Positions 34,577 through 43,293 of a DNA stretch of 64,000 bases are shown one piece after another. Both the position numbers and the translations under genes were made by a program. The DNA is from an uncultured Roseobacter sp. GTDB lineage: Bacteria; Pseudomonadota; Alphaproteobacteria; Rhodobacterales; Rhodobacteraceae. Numbering within the stretch: the first letter of the stretch is position 1; every line of letters starts with the position of its first letter. The DNA is taken from assembly GCF_947491795.1 (NCBI RefSeq), contig NZ_CANLKW010000004.1:227081-291080 (forward strand), written 5' to 3'. The notes below the pieces were generated by a model. The model was not told where the DNA came from. It ran no database searches and saw only the letters and a list, made by a program, of their open reading frames with translations.

Positions 34577-35472
34577 GACCGGTCCTCGGTCCGCTGTGTT
34601 TTTTCGCCGTATTGCACAAAGGGCCGTTCATCGTCGGTCAGAATGGTGACCTGACGACCATCGTCATCGTCATGCAGGGTTGTACCACCGAGGGTAAAGT
34701 GGCGCAGCACACCGCCAAAGGCCTTTTCCAGGTTTTCGCGGGTAAAGGTGGTGTCGGTCGGGCCATGCCCCAGAACAGTGCCTTTCACCAGGATCGTGCG
34801 GTCACAAAATTCAGGCACCGAACCGAGGTTGTGCGTCGACACCAGCATTACGCGCCCCTCGTCCCGCAATTCACGCAGCAGGGAGATGATCTGTTCTTCG
34901 GTTTTCACGTCGACCCCGGTGAACGGTTCATCCAGCAGAATGACCTGGCCATCCTGAGCAAGCGAGCGGGCCAGAAAGACCCGTTTGCGCTGGCCCCCCG
35001 ACAACTCACCGATCTGCCGGTGGCGAAACTCCTGCATGCTCACGCGGGCCAGGGCCTCGTCGACGGCGGCGTGATCCGCCGGACCCGGCCTGCGCAGAAA
35101 CCCCATGTGCCCGTACCGGCCCATCATCACCACGTCCTCGACCAGCACCGGAAAGGCCCAGTCAACCTCTTCGGACTGGGGGACATAGGCGACAAGGTTC
35201 CGGCGCAAAGCCTCGCGCACGGTCAGGCCAAGGATTTCGATCTGGCCGCTTGCTGCGGGCACAAATCCCATAACCGCTTTGAACAGTGTCGACTTGCCGG
35301 CACCATTCACACCGACCAGGGCCGTCACCGTGCCACGCGGTATCTCAAAGCTCGCATTCCACAGGGCCGTGTGCCCGTTGCGGTATGTGACCGTCACATC
35401 GCGTGCACATATGCCCGGGGCGGGCGGCACCGCTGTCGCCTGCATCGTGGTCACATCGGGTTCTGTGTGCAT
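34573..35472 (-). CDS. sitB: Manganese/iron ABC transporter ATP-binding protein
   Basis: A 299-residue ATPase of the metal-uptake class. Walker A GVNGAGKST near residue 54, signature LSGGQRKRVFLARSLAQDG near residue 157, and Walker B VILLDEPFTGVD near residue 178. ATG 35472 follows GGGAG. Its C-terminal extension after residue 255 is acidic and includes several aspartates and a histidine (LHDDDDG), possibly metal-sensing or simply linker. Coupled to sitC. Confidence 0.93.
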   Translation of the reverse strand: MHTEPDVTTMQATAVPPAPGICARDVTVTYRNGHTALWNASFEIPRGTVTALVGVNGAGKSTLFKAVMGFVPAASGQIEILGLTVREALRRNLVAYVPQSEEVDWAFPVLVEDVVMMGRYGHMGFLRRPGPADHAAVDEALARVSMQEFRHRQIGELSGGQRKRVFLARSLAQDGQVILLDEPFTGVDVKTEEQIISLLRELRDEGRVMLVSTHNLGSVPEFCDRTILVKGTVLGHGPTDTTFTRENLEKAFGGVLRHFTLGGTTLHDDDDGRQVTILTDDERPFVQYGEKTQRTEDRS

Positions 35473-35494
35473 GTCGGCTCCCAGGGGTCAGGCG

Positions 35495-36397
35495 TCATTC
35501 GGCGGCAGCGGTCAGGCCGTCGGCAACGGTTTGAGCGGTCACAGTCAGCAGATCGAGATAGGTCGGCACCGGCCCGTCGGCGGCGCTCAGGCTGTCTACA
35601 TAAAGCACACCACCGAACGATGCACCGGTCTCACGCGCGACCTGTTCAGCGGGTGCGGTGTTCACTGTGCTCTCACAAAAAACGACGGGGATATCGTTTT
35701 CCCGGACCCCGTCAATCACCGCCCGGACCTGTTGCGGTGTGCCGACACGGTCCGCGTTCATGGGCCAGAGGTACAGTTCTTTGAGGCCGAAGTCGCGGGC
35801 AAGATAGCTGAACGCGCCCTCACAGGTCACAAGCCAGCGCTTTTCCTCCGGGATGGCTGCCACGGCCTGCCGCAGCGGGGCAATCGTTTCGCGCAGCTGT
35901 GCCTTATAGGCTTCGGCGTTGGCTTGATAGATGGCAGCGTTATCGGGGTCCTGTGCGCTGAACGCCTTCAGGATGTTGTCGATATAGATCAGCGCATTGT
36001 CGAGACCCATCCAGGCATGGGGGTTCGGTTTACCCTCATAGCTGCCCGATGCGATGGAAACGGGCTCGATGCCCTCAGTCAGCGTGGCAGAGGGCACGTC
36101 TTTCATATTGGACAGAAACTGCTCGAACCACAGTTCCAGGTTCATCCCGTTCCAAAGAATAAGATCAGCGTCCGAGGCACGGACAATGTCGCGCGGTGTC
36201 GGCTCATAGCCATGAATTTCCGCGCCTGGCTTTGTGACCGACACAACCTCGGCCGCATCGCCCGCGACATTGGCAGCCATATCCGCAAGCACGGTAAAGG
36301 TCGTTACGACCTTCATTTTTTCATCCGCCAGTGCCGTATTCGCGCACAGAGCGATGAGGCCGGCGGCAATGGAATGTGAAAACGTTTTTGTCAGCAT
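35495..36397 (-). CDS. sitA: Metal-binding periplasmic protein (manganese/iron type)
   Basis: A 300-residue cluster 9 (TroA/SitA-like) binding protein. Signal peptide from ATG 36397 (after AAAGGAG), cleaved near ALADEK. Metal ligands are suggested by GAEIHGYEPTP (His), NPHAWMGLD (His), a glutamate in FCESTVN and the aspartate in YVDSLS, which match the His-His-Glu-Asp set used for Mn or Fe. No histidine-rich loop as in ZnuA, so zinc is less likely. First gene of the operon, under a possible Mur-type site. Confidence 0.92.
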   Translation of the reverse strand: MLTKTFSHSIAAGLIALCANTALADEKMKVVTTFTVLADMAANVAGDAAEVVSVTKPGAEIHGYEPTPRDIVRASDADLILWNGMNLELWFEQFLSNMKDVPSATLTEGIEPVSIASGSYEGKPNPHAWMGLDNALIYIDNILKAFSAQDPDNAAIYQANAEAYKAQLRETIAPLRQAVAAIPEEKRWLVTCEGAFSYLARDFGLKELYLWPMNADRVGTPQQVRAVIDGVRENDIPVVFCESTVNTAPAEQVARETGASFGGVLYVDSLSAADGPVPTYLDLLTVTAQTVADGLTAAAE

Positions 36398-36439
36398 CAG
36401 CAGTCTCCTTTCAGAAGACATAAGGCTGCTTCTTGTAAA

Positions 36440-36454
36440 TGCAAATCACTCGCA
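36440..36454. promoter_or_regulatory. Candidate Mur/Fur-type metal-responsive site upstream of sitA
   Basis: TGCAAATCACTCGCA is an imperfect dyad (five of seven pairs) of the TGCAAAT-N-ATTTGCA kind described for manganese-responsive Mur in alphaproteobacteria. It lies 43 bases before the sitA start. Motif quality is moderate. Confidence 0.45.
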
Positions 36455-36506
36455 ACTGTCAAGCCTGACGAAGTGACCGCAAAGCCGCCGGTGCTGCCTC
36501 TGGATG

Positions 36507-37880
36507 TCAGCCCGCGCCCCGGGTGGGCAGGTGCAGGGACGCCGTCAGCCCGCCGCCACCGCTCGTGGACAGCCTGAATTCCCCGCCATGGCCTTTGGCC
36601 ACCGCTTCCGCGATCGACAGGCCCAGGCCGTTGACGGAGGTCTCCGAGACCTGGACGAAACGCTGCATGGCGCGGGAGAGGTCCTGCTCAGACAACCCCC
36701 GTCCGTTGTCGTGGACGGATAAGACAGTCTGCCCGTCCTCGCGGCGCACGCTGACCCGGATGGTGGTCAGATCCGGGCCTGCGTGCAGCAAGGCGTTGTC
36801 CACCAGATTGGACAAAGCCTCGCGCAGCATGGTGACGTCACCGGTAACCCATGGGTTATCTTTGTCGGCTTCCCAGCTGAGAGTGACCCCCGGCGGCATA
36901 CCGGCCTTTGCGGCTTCGACCCAGCCGGCCAGTTCAGCGCCAAGGTCAATCTCCTCGAACGCGGCCTGCGGCGTCAGCGATTCAGCACGCTCCAGCATCA
37001 GCAGCTTCTGACTGAGATCCGCCAGGTGACGTGTTGCTTCCAGCAGATCCCCGGCCCGGGCGGTGGCCTGTCGCTTGTCACTGGCCGCAACCACGGCCTC
37101 TGCCAGCGACAGCACACCGGCAATGGGATTGCGCAGCTGGTGCGCAGCGTTTCCGATGAATTCCGATTGTGCCGCCATCGTCTGGGATACCTGGCCCAGC
37201 AACCGGTTCAGGGTCGCGACAATACCACCGACTTCGGTCGGGACCGCCCGGCGGATCGGCGAGAGATCACTGCCCGACCGCGCACCTATGGCATTTTCCA
37301 GGTCAAGCAGCGGGCGCAGGCCCAGTCTGACGCCAAACCAGACGATCAGACCCAGCGACAGGATCAGCGTCGAGATCGCGATGAACGAGCGCATGACGAG
37401 ATCACGCACAAAAGCGGCCCGCAGCGCGCTGTCCTGCCAGACCGTTGTTGTGAAGATACCCGCGAACCCATCGATTTCGGTACGGTTCTGAACGCGCACG
37501 CCGCTGACCGAACGCCCGAGGTACATCGCGTTGAAATATGCGGGCCGGGCGGCCTCACTTCTGTCCGTGGGGATGCCCACCGGCGGGGTGGCATAGCCTG
37601 CCACGATGACGCCATCCGGGGCATACACATGATAGAACACGGGCCCGCCGGACGTGCTTTCGAGAATGTCGCTGGTCCGCGGCGACAGCGCGTCCCCCTC
37701 AGAGATGGCGACGTCATTGGCCACGGCAAGCGCTGCGGACAGAAGCCCGCGGTCGAACACCTCTGCGGCGGTACGGCGGGCATTCCCGAGCTGCCACAGA
37801 CCGGCGAGAACGGCGAGGGTCATCAGCGGCAGCAGAATGATTGCGGTCAGGCGGACCCGCAGAGAGATACTGCGGTTCAT
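36507..37880 (-). CDS. tctE: Sensor histidine kinase, TctE-like
   Basis: A 457-residue membrane kinase. A first membrane segment at about residues 8-28, a periplasmic sensor region to about 160, a second segment near 170-188, HAMP-like linker, then the H-box GNAAHQLRNPIAGV near residue 243, N-box NLVDNALLHAG near residue 360, G1 VHDNGRGL near residue 392 and G2 NGLGLSIAEAVAKGHGG near residue 418. Complete. Overlaps the regulator stop by three bases. The TctD/E identity is inferred from the divergent tctC-tctA genes and the sensor-domain layout. Confidence 0.88.
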   Translation of the reverse strand: MNRSISLRVRLTAIILLPLMTLAVLAGLWQLGNARRTAAEVFDRGLLSAALAVANDVAISEGDALSPRTSDILESTSGGPVFYHVYAPDGVIVAGYATPPVGIPTDRSEAARPAYFNAMYLGRSVSGVRVQNRTEIDGFAGIFTTTVWQDSALRAAFVRDLVMRSFIAISTLILSLGLIVWFGVRLGLRPLLDLENAIGARSGSDLSPIRRAVPTEVGGIVATLNRLLGQVSQTMAAQSEFIGNAAHQLRNPIAGVLSLAEAVVAASDKRQATARAGDLLEATRHLADLSQKLLMLERAESLTPQAAFEEIDLGAELAGWVEAAKAGMPPGVTLSWEADKDNPWVTGDVTMLREALSNLVDNALLHAGPDLTTIRVSVRREDGQTVLSVHDNGRGLSEQDLSRAMQRFVQVSETSVNGLGLSIAEAVAKGHGGEFRLSTSGGGGLTASLHLPTRGAG

Positions 37881-38545
37881 TCGGGCAGCTCGAGCGCGTA
37901 ACCTATGCCCCGCTGCACCGAGATCCGCAGATCATACCTGGCCAGCCGCTTGCGCAGCCGCGAGACGTAGACCTCGATGACCCGCTCGTCGGTCTCGCTG
38001 CCCGTGCCATAGACGTGATCCAGCAGCTGGTCCTTGCTGACCGCGCTGCCCTGTGCCGCGGCCAGCGCCTCCAGAACACTGAGTTCGCGGCGCGGCACTT
38101 CAACGGCGCCTTCGCCTGAGGTCAGCTGCAGCGGTTCCAGCCCCAGCGTGAGGTCTCCCAGCGGAATGCTGCGCTGTGGGGCCGCTTGCCGGCGCCGTGC
38201 CAGGGCCCGCACCCGCGCGGCCAGTTCATCCATAGCAAAGGGTTTGACCAGATAGTCATCTGCGCCGGCATCAAGGCCCCGCACACGGTCCTCGGTGCCC
38301 GACCGGGCTGTGAGCAGGATCACCGGGCGCGGATCATCCCGCCGGCGCATGCCGTGCAATACATCCAGCCCGCTCTGACCCGGAAGGTTAATATCCAGAA
38401 TGACCAGATCACTGTCTTCCTGCCGCAGAAAATCGGACGCCTGCAAACCGTCCGACAGTGCATCGACAGAATGTCCGTCGTCCTCCAGCCGGTAGGTAAT
38501 GCCTTTGCGCAGGCTTGTGTTGTCTTCGACCAGTGTGATCCGCAT
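37877..38545 (-). CDS. tctD: OmpR-family response regulator, TctD-like
   Basis: A 222-residue two-domain regulator. Receiver: acidic pair EDN near residue 7, phospho-acceptor Asp in VILDINLPGQSG near residue 51, switch Thr in ILLTARSG near residue 80, and Lys in YLVKPFAMDELAARV near residue 102. The C-terminal winged helix has DERVIEVYVSRLRKRL near residue 187. ATG 38545 is the usual start for this family; a longer frame to 38593 has no ribosome site. Divergent from the tctC gene, which it probably controls. Confidence 0.9.
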   Translation of the reverse strand: MRITLVEDNTSLRKGITYRLEDDGHSVDALSDGLQASDFLRQEDSDLVILDINLPGQSGLDVLHGMRRRDDPRPVILLTARSGTEDRVRGLDAGADDYLVKPFAMDELAARVRALARRRQAAPQRSIPLGDLTLGLEPLQLTSGEGAVEVPRRELSVLEALAAAQGSAVSKDQLLDHVYGTGSETDERVIEVYVSRLRKRLARYDLRISVQRGIGYALELPE

Positions 38546-38635
38546 GAGGTATTTTTTCCCTGATGAAGGCTTGATGCAAGCTTCCTGGGGCACAAAGAGG
38601 CACCGAAGCAGGAATCACCTGCTCAGAAAACGGGG

Positions 38636-38656
38636 CGTGAACGACATCTGTTCACG
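38636..38656. promoter_or_regulatory. Inverted repeat upstream of tctC
   Basis: CGTGAAC and GTTCACG are perfect 7-base arms around GACATCT, ending four bases before the ATGGGAGG ribosome site of tctC. Position fits an operator for a dimeric regulator or a 5' mRNA stem. No second copy was seen. Confidence 0.5.
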
Positions 38657-38673
38657 TTACATGGGAGGAAAAC

Positions 38674-39786
38674 ATGGGAATTTCGAAAACCACGCGCCGC
38701 GTGGCGATGGGTCTTGTCGCGGCAGCGGCAGCAGGGCTGGCATCAGGCGCCACCGCAGGCGGTCACGGCATCGACCTGTCCGGCAAGACAGTAGAATGGG
38801 TCATTCCATTCTCTGAAACGGGCGGATCCGCCAAATGGGCCAACTTTTATGCACCTTTGCTGAGCGAAGCACTGCCGGGCAATCCGACCGTTGTGGTCAA
38901 GTTCATGCCGGGCGCGGGCTCGACAAAGGGTGCGAACTGGTTCCAGGAGCAAAAGTACGAAGACAGCGAAGGCACGCTGATTTTCGGATCTTCCGGCTCT
39001 ACACAGTTCCCGTATCTGCTGGGCGACCCGCGGGTGCGTTATGAATACAACGACTGGGAAGTGGTTCTGGCGTCCGGCACGGGCGGTGTCGCCTATCTGC
39101 CGCCGGATCTGGCCGGTCAGATGGATGGGATGGATGCCTCTGCCCTGCGCGAGACAGATTTCATCTATGGCAGCCAGGGCGCGACCCGTCTTGACCTTGT
39201 GCCGCTGCTGGCCTGGGAAATGCTGGGTCTGAATGTCGAGCCTGTGTTCGGCATCAAGGGTCGTGGTGACGGCCGTCTGATGTTTGAACGCGGCGAGGCG
39301 AACATCGATTATCAGACGTCTTCTTCGTACCTGAAAGGTGTGACGCCTCTGGTCGAAGACGGTACAGCTGTGCCGATGATGTCATGGGGCGCACTGGACG
39401 CAGATGGTAACATCGTCCGCGACCCGACATTCCCGGACATGCCGACGTTCAAAGAGGTTTGCGAGGCGACAGAAGGCTGCGAAACAAGCGGCGAGCAGTG
39501 GGATGCCTGGAAGGCCTTCTTTATTGCAGGTTTCCCCGCACAAAAGATGGTGTTCCTGCCCGCAGGTGCCTCTGAGGATGCCAAAGTTACCTACACAGCC
39601 GCTTTTGAAGCTGTGAAGGCACGCGCGGATTTCGCAGAAATCTCTGGCGGGCGTCTGGGCAAATACCCGCAGATGACAGGAGAGGCCGCCACCGGTGCGC
39701 TGGCGTCGGCCACTCAGGTGCCTCAGGCAGCCAAAGACTTTGTCACAGGCTGGCTCCAGGAACGCTATGGCGTTTCGCTGAACTGA
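38674..39786 (+). CDS. tctC: Tripartite tricarboxylate transporter binding protein (TctC-like)
   Basis: A 370-residue periplasmic binding protein of the Bug/TctC family. Signal peptide MGISKTTRRVAMGLVAAAAA with cleavage near TAGG. The family start VEWVIPFSETGGSAKWANF near residue 40 corresponds to the VPFxxGG motif of TctC, and VVVKFMPGAGSTKGANW follows. It is longer than typical TctC (about 320), with an insert near residues 240-265 containing two cysteines (VCEATEGCE). Followed by a strong hairpin before the permease gene, which probably keeps it in excess. Confidence 0.87.
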   Translation: MGISKTTRRVAMGLVAAAAAGLASGATAGGHGIDLSGKTVEWVIPFSETGGSAKWANFYAPLLSEALPGNPTVVVKFMPGAGSTKGANWFQEQKYEDSEGTLIFGSSGSTQFPYLLGDPRVRYEYNDWEVVLASGTGGVAYLPPDLAGQMDGMDASALRETDFIYGSQGATRLDLVPLLAWEMLGLNVEPVFGIKGRGDGRLMFERGEANIDYQTSSSYLKGVTPLVEDGTAVPMMSWGALDADGNIVRDPTFPDMPTFKEVCEATEGCETSGEQWDAWKAFFIAGFPAQKMVFLPAGASEDAKVTYTAAFEAVKARADFAEISGGRLGKYPQMTGEAATGALASATQVPQAAKDFVTGWLQERYGVSLN

Positions 39787-39795
39787 GCCAATGAT

Positions 39796-39829
39796 CCCCG
39801 GCGTCAGAACGACGCCGGGGTTTTCTTTT
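39796..39829 (+). terminator. Terminator/attenuator between tctC and tctA-B fusion
   Basis: CCCCGGCGTC pairs perfectly with GACGCCGGGG around AGAAC and is followed by TTTTCTTTT. It lies nine bases after the tctC stop. Confidence 0.9.
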
Positions 39830-39848
39830 CTGACAGAAAGCTGATGTG

Positions 39849-41870
39849 ATGGAAGTGATCTCGGTCGCCCTGCCTGCGCTGTCCGACGCTGCGGGCCTGA
39901 TACTGCAACCGATCGTTCTGGGATATCTGGTCCTCGGGGTGGTCATGGGCCTGTGTATCGGGGTTTTCCCCGGGCTTGGCGGCATTGCGGGGCTGTCATT
40001 GTTGCTGCCCTTCATGTTCGGTATGGACCCGGTGCTGGGTCTGGCCCTGATGATCGGTATGGTGGCCGTTGTGCCCACCTCGGACACATTTGCTTCTGTT
40101 CTCATGGGGATACCCGGGTCATCGGCCAGCCAGGCAACCGTTCTGGACGGCTTCCCCATGGCCAAAAAAGGCGAGGCTGCCCGGGCATTGTCTGCTGCCT
40201 TTGCTTCTTCGCTTTTCGGCGGGCTGGTCGGGGCCATGTTCCTGACGGTTTTCATCCTGATTGCGCGGCCCATTGTGCTGGAATTCCGCACGCCCGAGCT
40301 GTTGATGATCACCATTTTCGGTCTGTCGATGGTTGGTATTCTTGCAGGCCGTGTCGCGATCAAAGGCATTGCCGCTGCGGGCCTTGGCATGATGATCGGA
40401 ACCATCGGCGAGGGCGACAGCGCGGGCGAGCTGCGCATGGCGACCTATGACATGCCCTACCTTGTCGATGGCCTCAAGCTCGTCATCGTCGGCCTTGGCA
40501 TCTTTGCCATTCCCGAAATCGTGGCACTGCTGCGCAAGGACAGAGCCATTTCTGACCGCAAACCGCTGGGCGGCGGCTGGTCTGCCGGTGTGCGTGACTG
40601 GTTTGCCAATATCTGGCTGTCGGTGCGCTGTTCCATTATCGGTGTCATCGTTGGCGTCATTCCCGGTCTGGGCGGGTCGGTCGTCGACTGGATCGCCTAT
40701 GGCCACGCGGTGCAGACCACGAAAGACAAATCGAAATTCGGCCAGGGTGAAGTGCGCGGCGTGATCGGGCCGGAAAGCTCGAACAACGCCAAAGAGGGTG
40801 GTGGTCTTGTGCCCACGCTTCTGTTCGGCATCCCGGGCTCAGGCTCCATGGCGATCTTTATCGGGGCGATTGCCCTGCTCGGGTCGGGCAACATCGAAGT
40901 CGGGCCCTCGATGCTCAAAAACAACCTCGATATCACCTATGCCATCGTCTGGCTGCTGGCGCTTGCCAATGTCGTCGGCACGCTGATCTGTATTGCGGCC
41001 TCGGGCGGTATCGCGCGTCTTACCACGATCCCTTTCTCGCTGCTGGCACCTTTTCTCTTTATGATCATCGCCTTTGCGGCCTTCCAGTCCGGGCAGGATA
41101 TCATGGATCTGGTCGCTCTTTTCGCAATCGGTCTGCTGGGCATCATGATGCGCCGGTTTGACTGGTCGCGTCCGGCGTTTCTTATCGGGTTTGTTCTGTC
41201 CAACCCGGCAGAGACCTATGCCAACCAGGCCGTTCAGATCGCACAGTCGCGGTTCCGCAAGAGTTTCGAGGACGGGATCGACTACATCTTTTCGCCCATT
41301 GTTATTGTCCTGATCATCATCACCGTCATTTCTGTCGTCGTTGGTTTGCGCCAGGCGAAAACCATCATGGCAGAGGGTGCGGTCGAGAGCGGATCGAAAC
41401 GTGCGCCGCTGATCTTTCTGCTGGTTGTGCTGGGCTATCTGCTGGTGGCCTTCACCAATGCGGCGATGATCCCGGACTACGCCGCGGCAGACAGGGTTTT
41501 CCCGCGCTTTGTGTCCGGTGTTGCCATTGTCGGATGTGTCATCCTGCTGGTGCAGATGATGATCCGGCCCGAAACCCACGCGCTGTTTGCCGACAGAGAG
41601 CAAGAAGAGGACAGCCGGTTTGGCCTGTGGTCCACGCTCGCCTGGTTTGCAGCACTTCTGATCATGACGGCACTCATGGGCTTTGTGCTTGCACTGGCGA
41701 TCTTCCTCTTTGCCTTTATCCGCTTCAGGGCAGGTCGCAGTACGGTGTTTGCGGCGGGCTATACGGCAGCTGGCATCGCCTTTATCTGCTCTATGGCGGG
41801 GCTGCTGAACCGTGATTTCCCGGCAGGTCTGCTGCAGGAAGTCACAACGCTGCCCTGGCCGCTTGGGTAG
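39849..41870 (+). CDS. Tripartite tricarboxylate transporter permease, TctA-TctB fusion
   Basis: A 673-residue membrane protein. Residues 1-500 are TctA-like: GVFPGLGGIAGLSLLLPFMF near residue 38, GIPGSSASQATVLDGFPMA near residue 90, and a second repeat VIPGLGGSVVDW near residue 273. After about residue 510 a four-helix TctB-like domain follows (PLIFLLVVLGYLLVAFTNAA, then LIMTALMGFVLALAIFLFAF), normally a separate small subunit. The start at ATG 39849 follows GTG 39846; either could be used. The fusion replaces separate tctB and tctA genes. Confidence 0.88.
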   Translation: MEVISVALPALSDAAGLILQPIVLGYLVLGVVMGLCIGVFPGLGGIAGLSLLLPFMFGMDPVLGLALMIGMVAVVPTSDTFASVLMGIPGSSASQATVLDGFPMAKKGEAARALSAAFASSLFGGLVGAMFLTVFILIARPIVLEFRTPELLMITIFGLSMVGILAGRVAIKGIAAAGLGMMIGTIGEGDSAGELRMATYDMPYLVDGLKLVIVGLGIFAIPEIVALLRKDRAISDRKPLGGGWSAGVRDWFANIWLSVRCSIIGVIVGVIPGLGGSVVDWIAYGHAVQTTKDKSKFGQGEVRGVIGPESSNNAKEGGGLVPTLLFGIPGSGSMAIFIGAIALLGSGNIEVGPSMLKNNLDITYAIVWLLALANVVGTLICIAASGGIARLTTIPFSLLAPFLFMIIAFAAFQSGQDIMDLVALFAIGLLGIMMRRFDWSRPAFLIGFVLSNPAETYANQAVQIAQSRFRKSFEDGIDYIFSPIVIVLIIITVISVVVGLRQAKTIMAEGAVESGSKRAPLIFLLVVLGYLLVAFTNAAMIPDYAAADRVFPRFVSGVAIVGCVILLVQMMIRPETHALFADREQEEDSRFGLWSTLAWFAALLIMTALMGFVLALAIFLFAFIRFRAGRSTVFAAGYTAAGIAFICSMAGLLNRDFPAGLLQEVTTLPWPLG

Positions 41871-41918
41871 TCCGGTGGCGGGCAGATTGCAGGCCAGGAT
41901 GATCGAAAAGGAATGCCC

Positions 41919-43007
41919 ATGACACAGGCTGCTATCCCGTTTTTGTTCATGCGCGGGGGGACGTCGCGCGGCCCCTACATGAACCGTGCCGATCTGCCCC
42001 AGGACCGCGATGCCCTGGCAGAGGTGCTGGTGGCGATGCTGGGCTCCGGGCATCCGCTCAACATCGACGGCATCGGTGGCGGTGCGGCTGTCACGACCAA
42101 GGTCGCGATGCTCTCTGCCTCCCCGGACGATTGGGCGGATGTGGATTATTTCTTTGCCCAGGTCGGTGTCGAAAACCGCCAGGTGGACTTTAAGCCGACC
42201 TGCGGGAATATTCTGGTGGGAGTCGGCCCGGCAGCGCTTGAGATGGGCCTGGTTGCGGCAACCAGTGAGGAGACCGAAGTGCGCATCCGGGCCGTCAACA
42301 CGGGCGCGCGTGTCATCTCTAAGGTCAGAACCTCTCCCGGCGGCGTGGTCTATGATGGCGAGACTGCTATTGACGGTGTGCCAGGCACAGCCTCCCCGGT
42401 CGCCCTGATGTTTATGGATGTAACGGGTGGAGCAACCGGCGCGCTCTTTCCGACCGGGAACCGCACAGATGTCATCGATGGGATCGACGTCAGCTGTATG
42501 GACGTTGCGATGCCGATGGTGATCGCCCGTGCGGCAGACTTTGGGCTGACCGGCTCAGAGACTGCAGCGGAGCTCGACGAAAACCGGGAATTCTATGCGC
42601 GGATGGAGGCAATCCGGCAGCAGGCGGGCCGCATGATGGGCATGGGGGATGTCTCGGCATCGGTCACACCCAAGTTCGGACTGCTCGCACCGCCCATCGC
42701 GGGGGGAACCGCTCTGACGCGCTACTTTATGCCGGCCAACTGTCACCCCAGTCTCGCTGTTACAGGTTCCCAGTGTCTGTCCGCATGTCTTTTGTGTCCT
42801 GGCACTGTCGGCGCGGGCATTGCAGATTTTCCTGACCGGGGGCCGGTTAATCTGCGCCTCGAACACCCGATGGGGCTGCTGGATGTTGTGATGGACTACC
42901 GGATCGACGGGGACAGCTTTGAGGTGATCTCTGCCGGGTTGACCCGCACGGCCCGAAAACTGGCGTCGGGCGAGGTTTTTGTACCCTCAGCAGGGGTCGG
43001 AAAATAG
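41919..43007 (+). CDS. PrpF-family isomerase (4-oxalomesaconate tautomerase/aconitate isomerase-like)
   Basis: A 362-residue two-domain PrpF/DUF453 protein of the diaminopimelate-epimerase fold. Family features are IPFLFMRGGTSRGPYMN (residues 6-22), NIDGIGGGAAVTTKVAM near residue 49, and KPTCGNILVGVGP near residue 91 with the catalytic-site cysteine. AAGGA fits ATG 41919 better than the ATG six bases upstream. PrpF-like proteins move double bonds in aconitate-type acids. Next to TctABC and TcuAB, a role in trans-aconitate or methylaconitate isomerisation is likely; GalD activity is the alternative. Confidence 0.88.
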   Translation: MTQAAIPFLFMRGGTSRGPYMNRADLPQDRDALAEVLVAMLGSGHPLNIDGIGGGAAVTTKVAMLSASPDDWADVDYFFAQVGVENRQVDFKPTCGNILVGVGPAALEMGLVAATSEETEVRIRAVNTGARVISKVRTSPGGVVYDGETAIDGVPGTASPVALMFMDVTGGATGALFPTGNRTDVIDGIDVSCMDVAMPMVIARAADFGLTGSETAAELDENREFYARMEAIRQQAGRMMGMGDVSASVTPKFGLLAPPIAGGTALTRYFMPANCHPSLAVTGSQCLSACLLCPGTVGAGIADFPDRGPVNLRLEHPMGLLDVVMDYRIDGDSFEVISAGLTRTARKLASGEVFVPSAGVGK

Positions 43008-43020
43008 AAGTGGAAATTCG

Positions 43021-43036
43021 GTATACTGTTGTATAC
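43021..43036. promoter_or_regulatory. Putative GntR operator A
   Basis: GTATACTGTTGTATAC fits GTAT-N8-ATAC and sits 23 bases before the start of the small gene at 43060. A second site of the same form occurs at 45917-45932 next to the gntR-type gene. Confidence 0.65.
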
Positions 43037-43059
43037 AATTATGGCGAAAGGAGACCTTT

Positions 43060-43293
43060 ATGAGTGTAGAAGTCACCCTTGAGCAGGCCAGGCAGGCATT
43101 GTTGTCTGCGCGGACAGCCATCACAAACGAGTTGCGCAGCTATCCGACACCGGTTTCGGGCTGTGATGCGCAGTATAACTATCTGATCGGGCAGCGCGGA
43201 TCAGTTGCCGAAGCCCTGCGTGTTCTGGACAGCCCGCAGTTTGTCGCAACACCGCGCGCCCTGGAACCCGGTATCGGACCGGAAAGCCGGTGA
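43060..43293 (+). CDS. Small conserved-looking hypothetical protein (77 residues)
   Basis: ATG 43060 follows AAAGGAGACCTTT, a very good ribosome site, and the stop overlaps the next gene by four bases, which makes this a convincing gene. The product is 77 residues, largely helical at the start (VEVTLEQARQALLSARTAITN), with a single Cys in SGCDAQYNYL. No signal peptide or membrane segment. I do not recognise the family. Position after a GntR site and before the 2-hydroxyacid dehydrogenase suggests a part in tricarboxylate use, perhaps a small subunit. Confidence 0.75.
   Translation: MSVEVTLEQARQALLSARTAITNELRSYPTPVSGCDAQYNYLIGQRGSVAEALRVLDSPQFVATPRALEPGIGPESR

Noticed and set aside
40839..42053. 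Long minus-strand open frame of 404 codons over tctA
   Set aside because: Antisense to a strongly supported permease, no membrane or domain pattern and no ribosome site.
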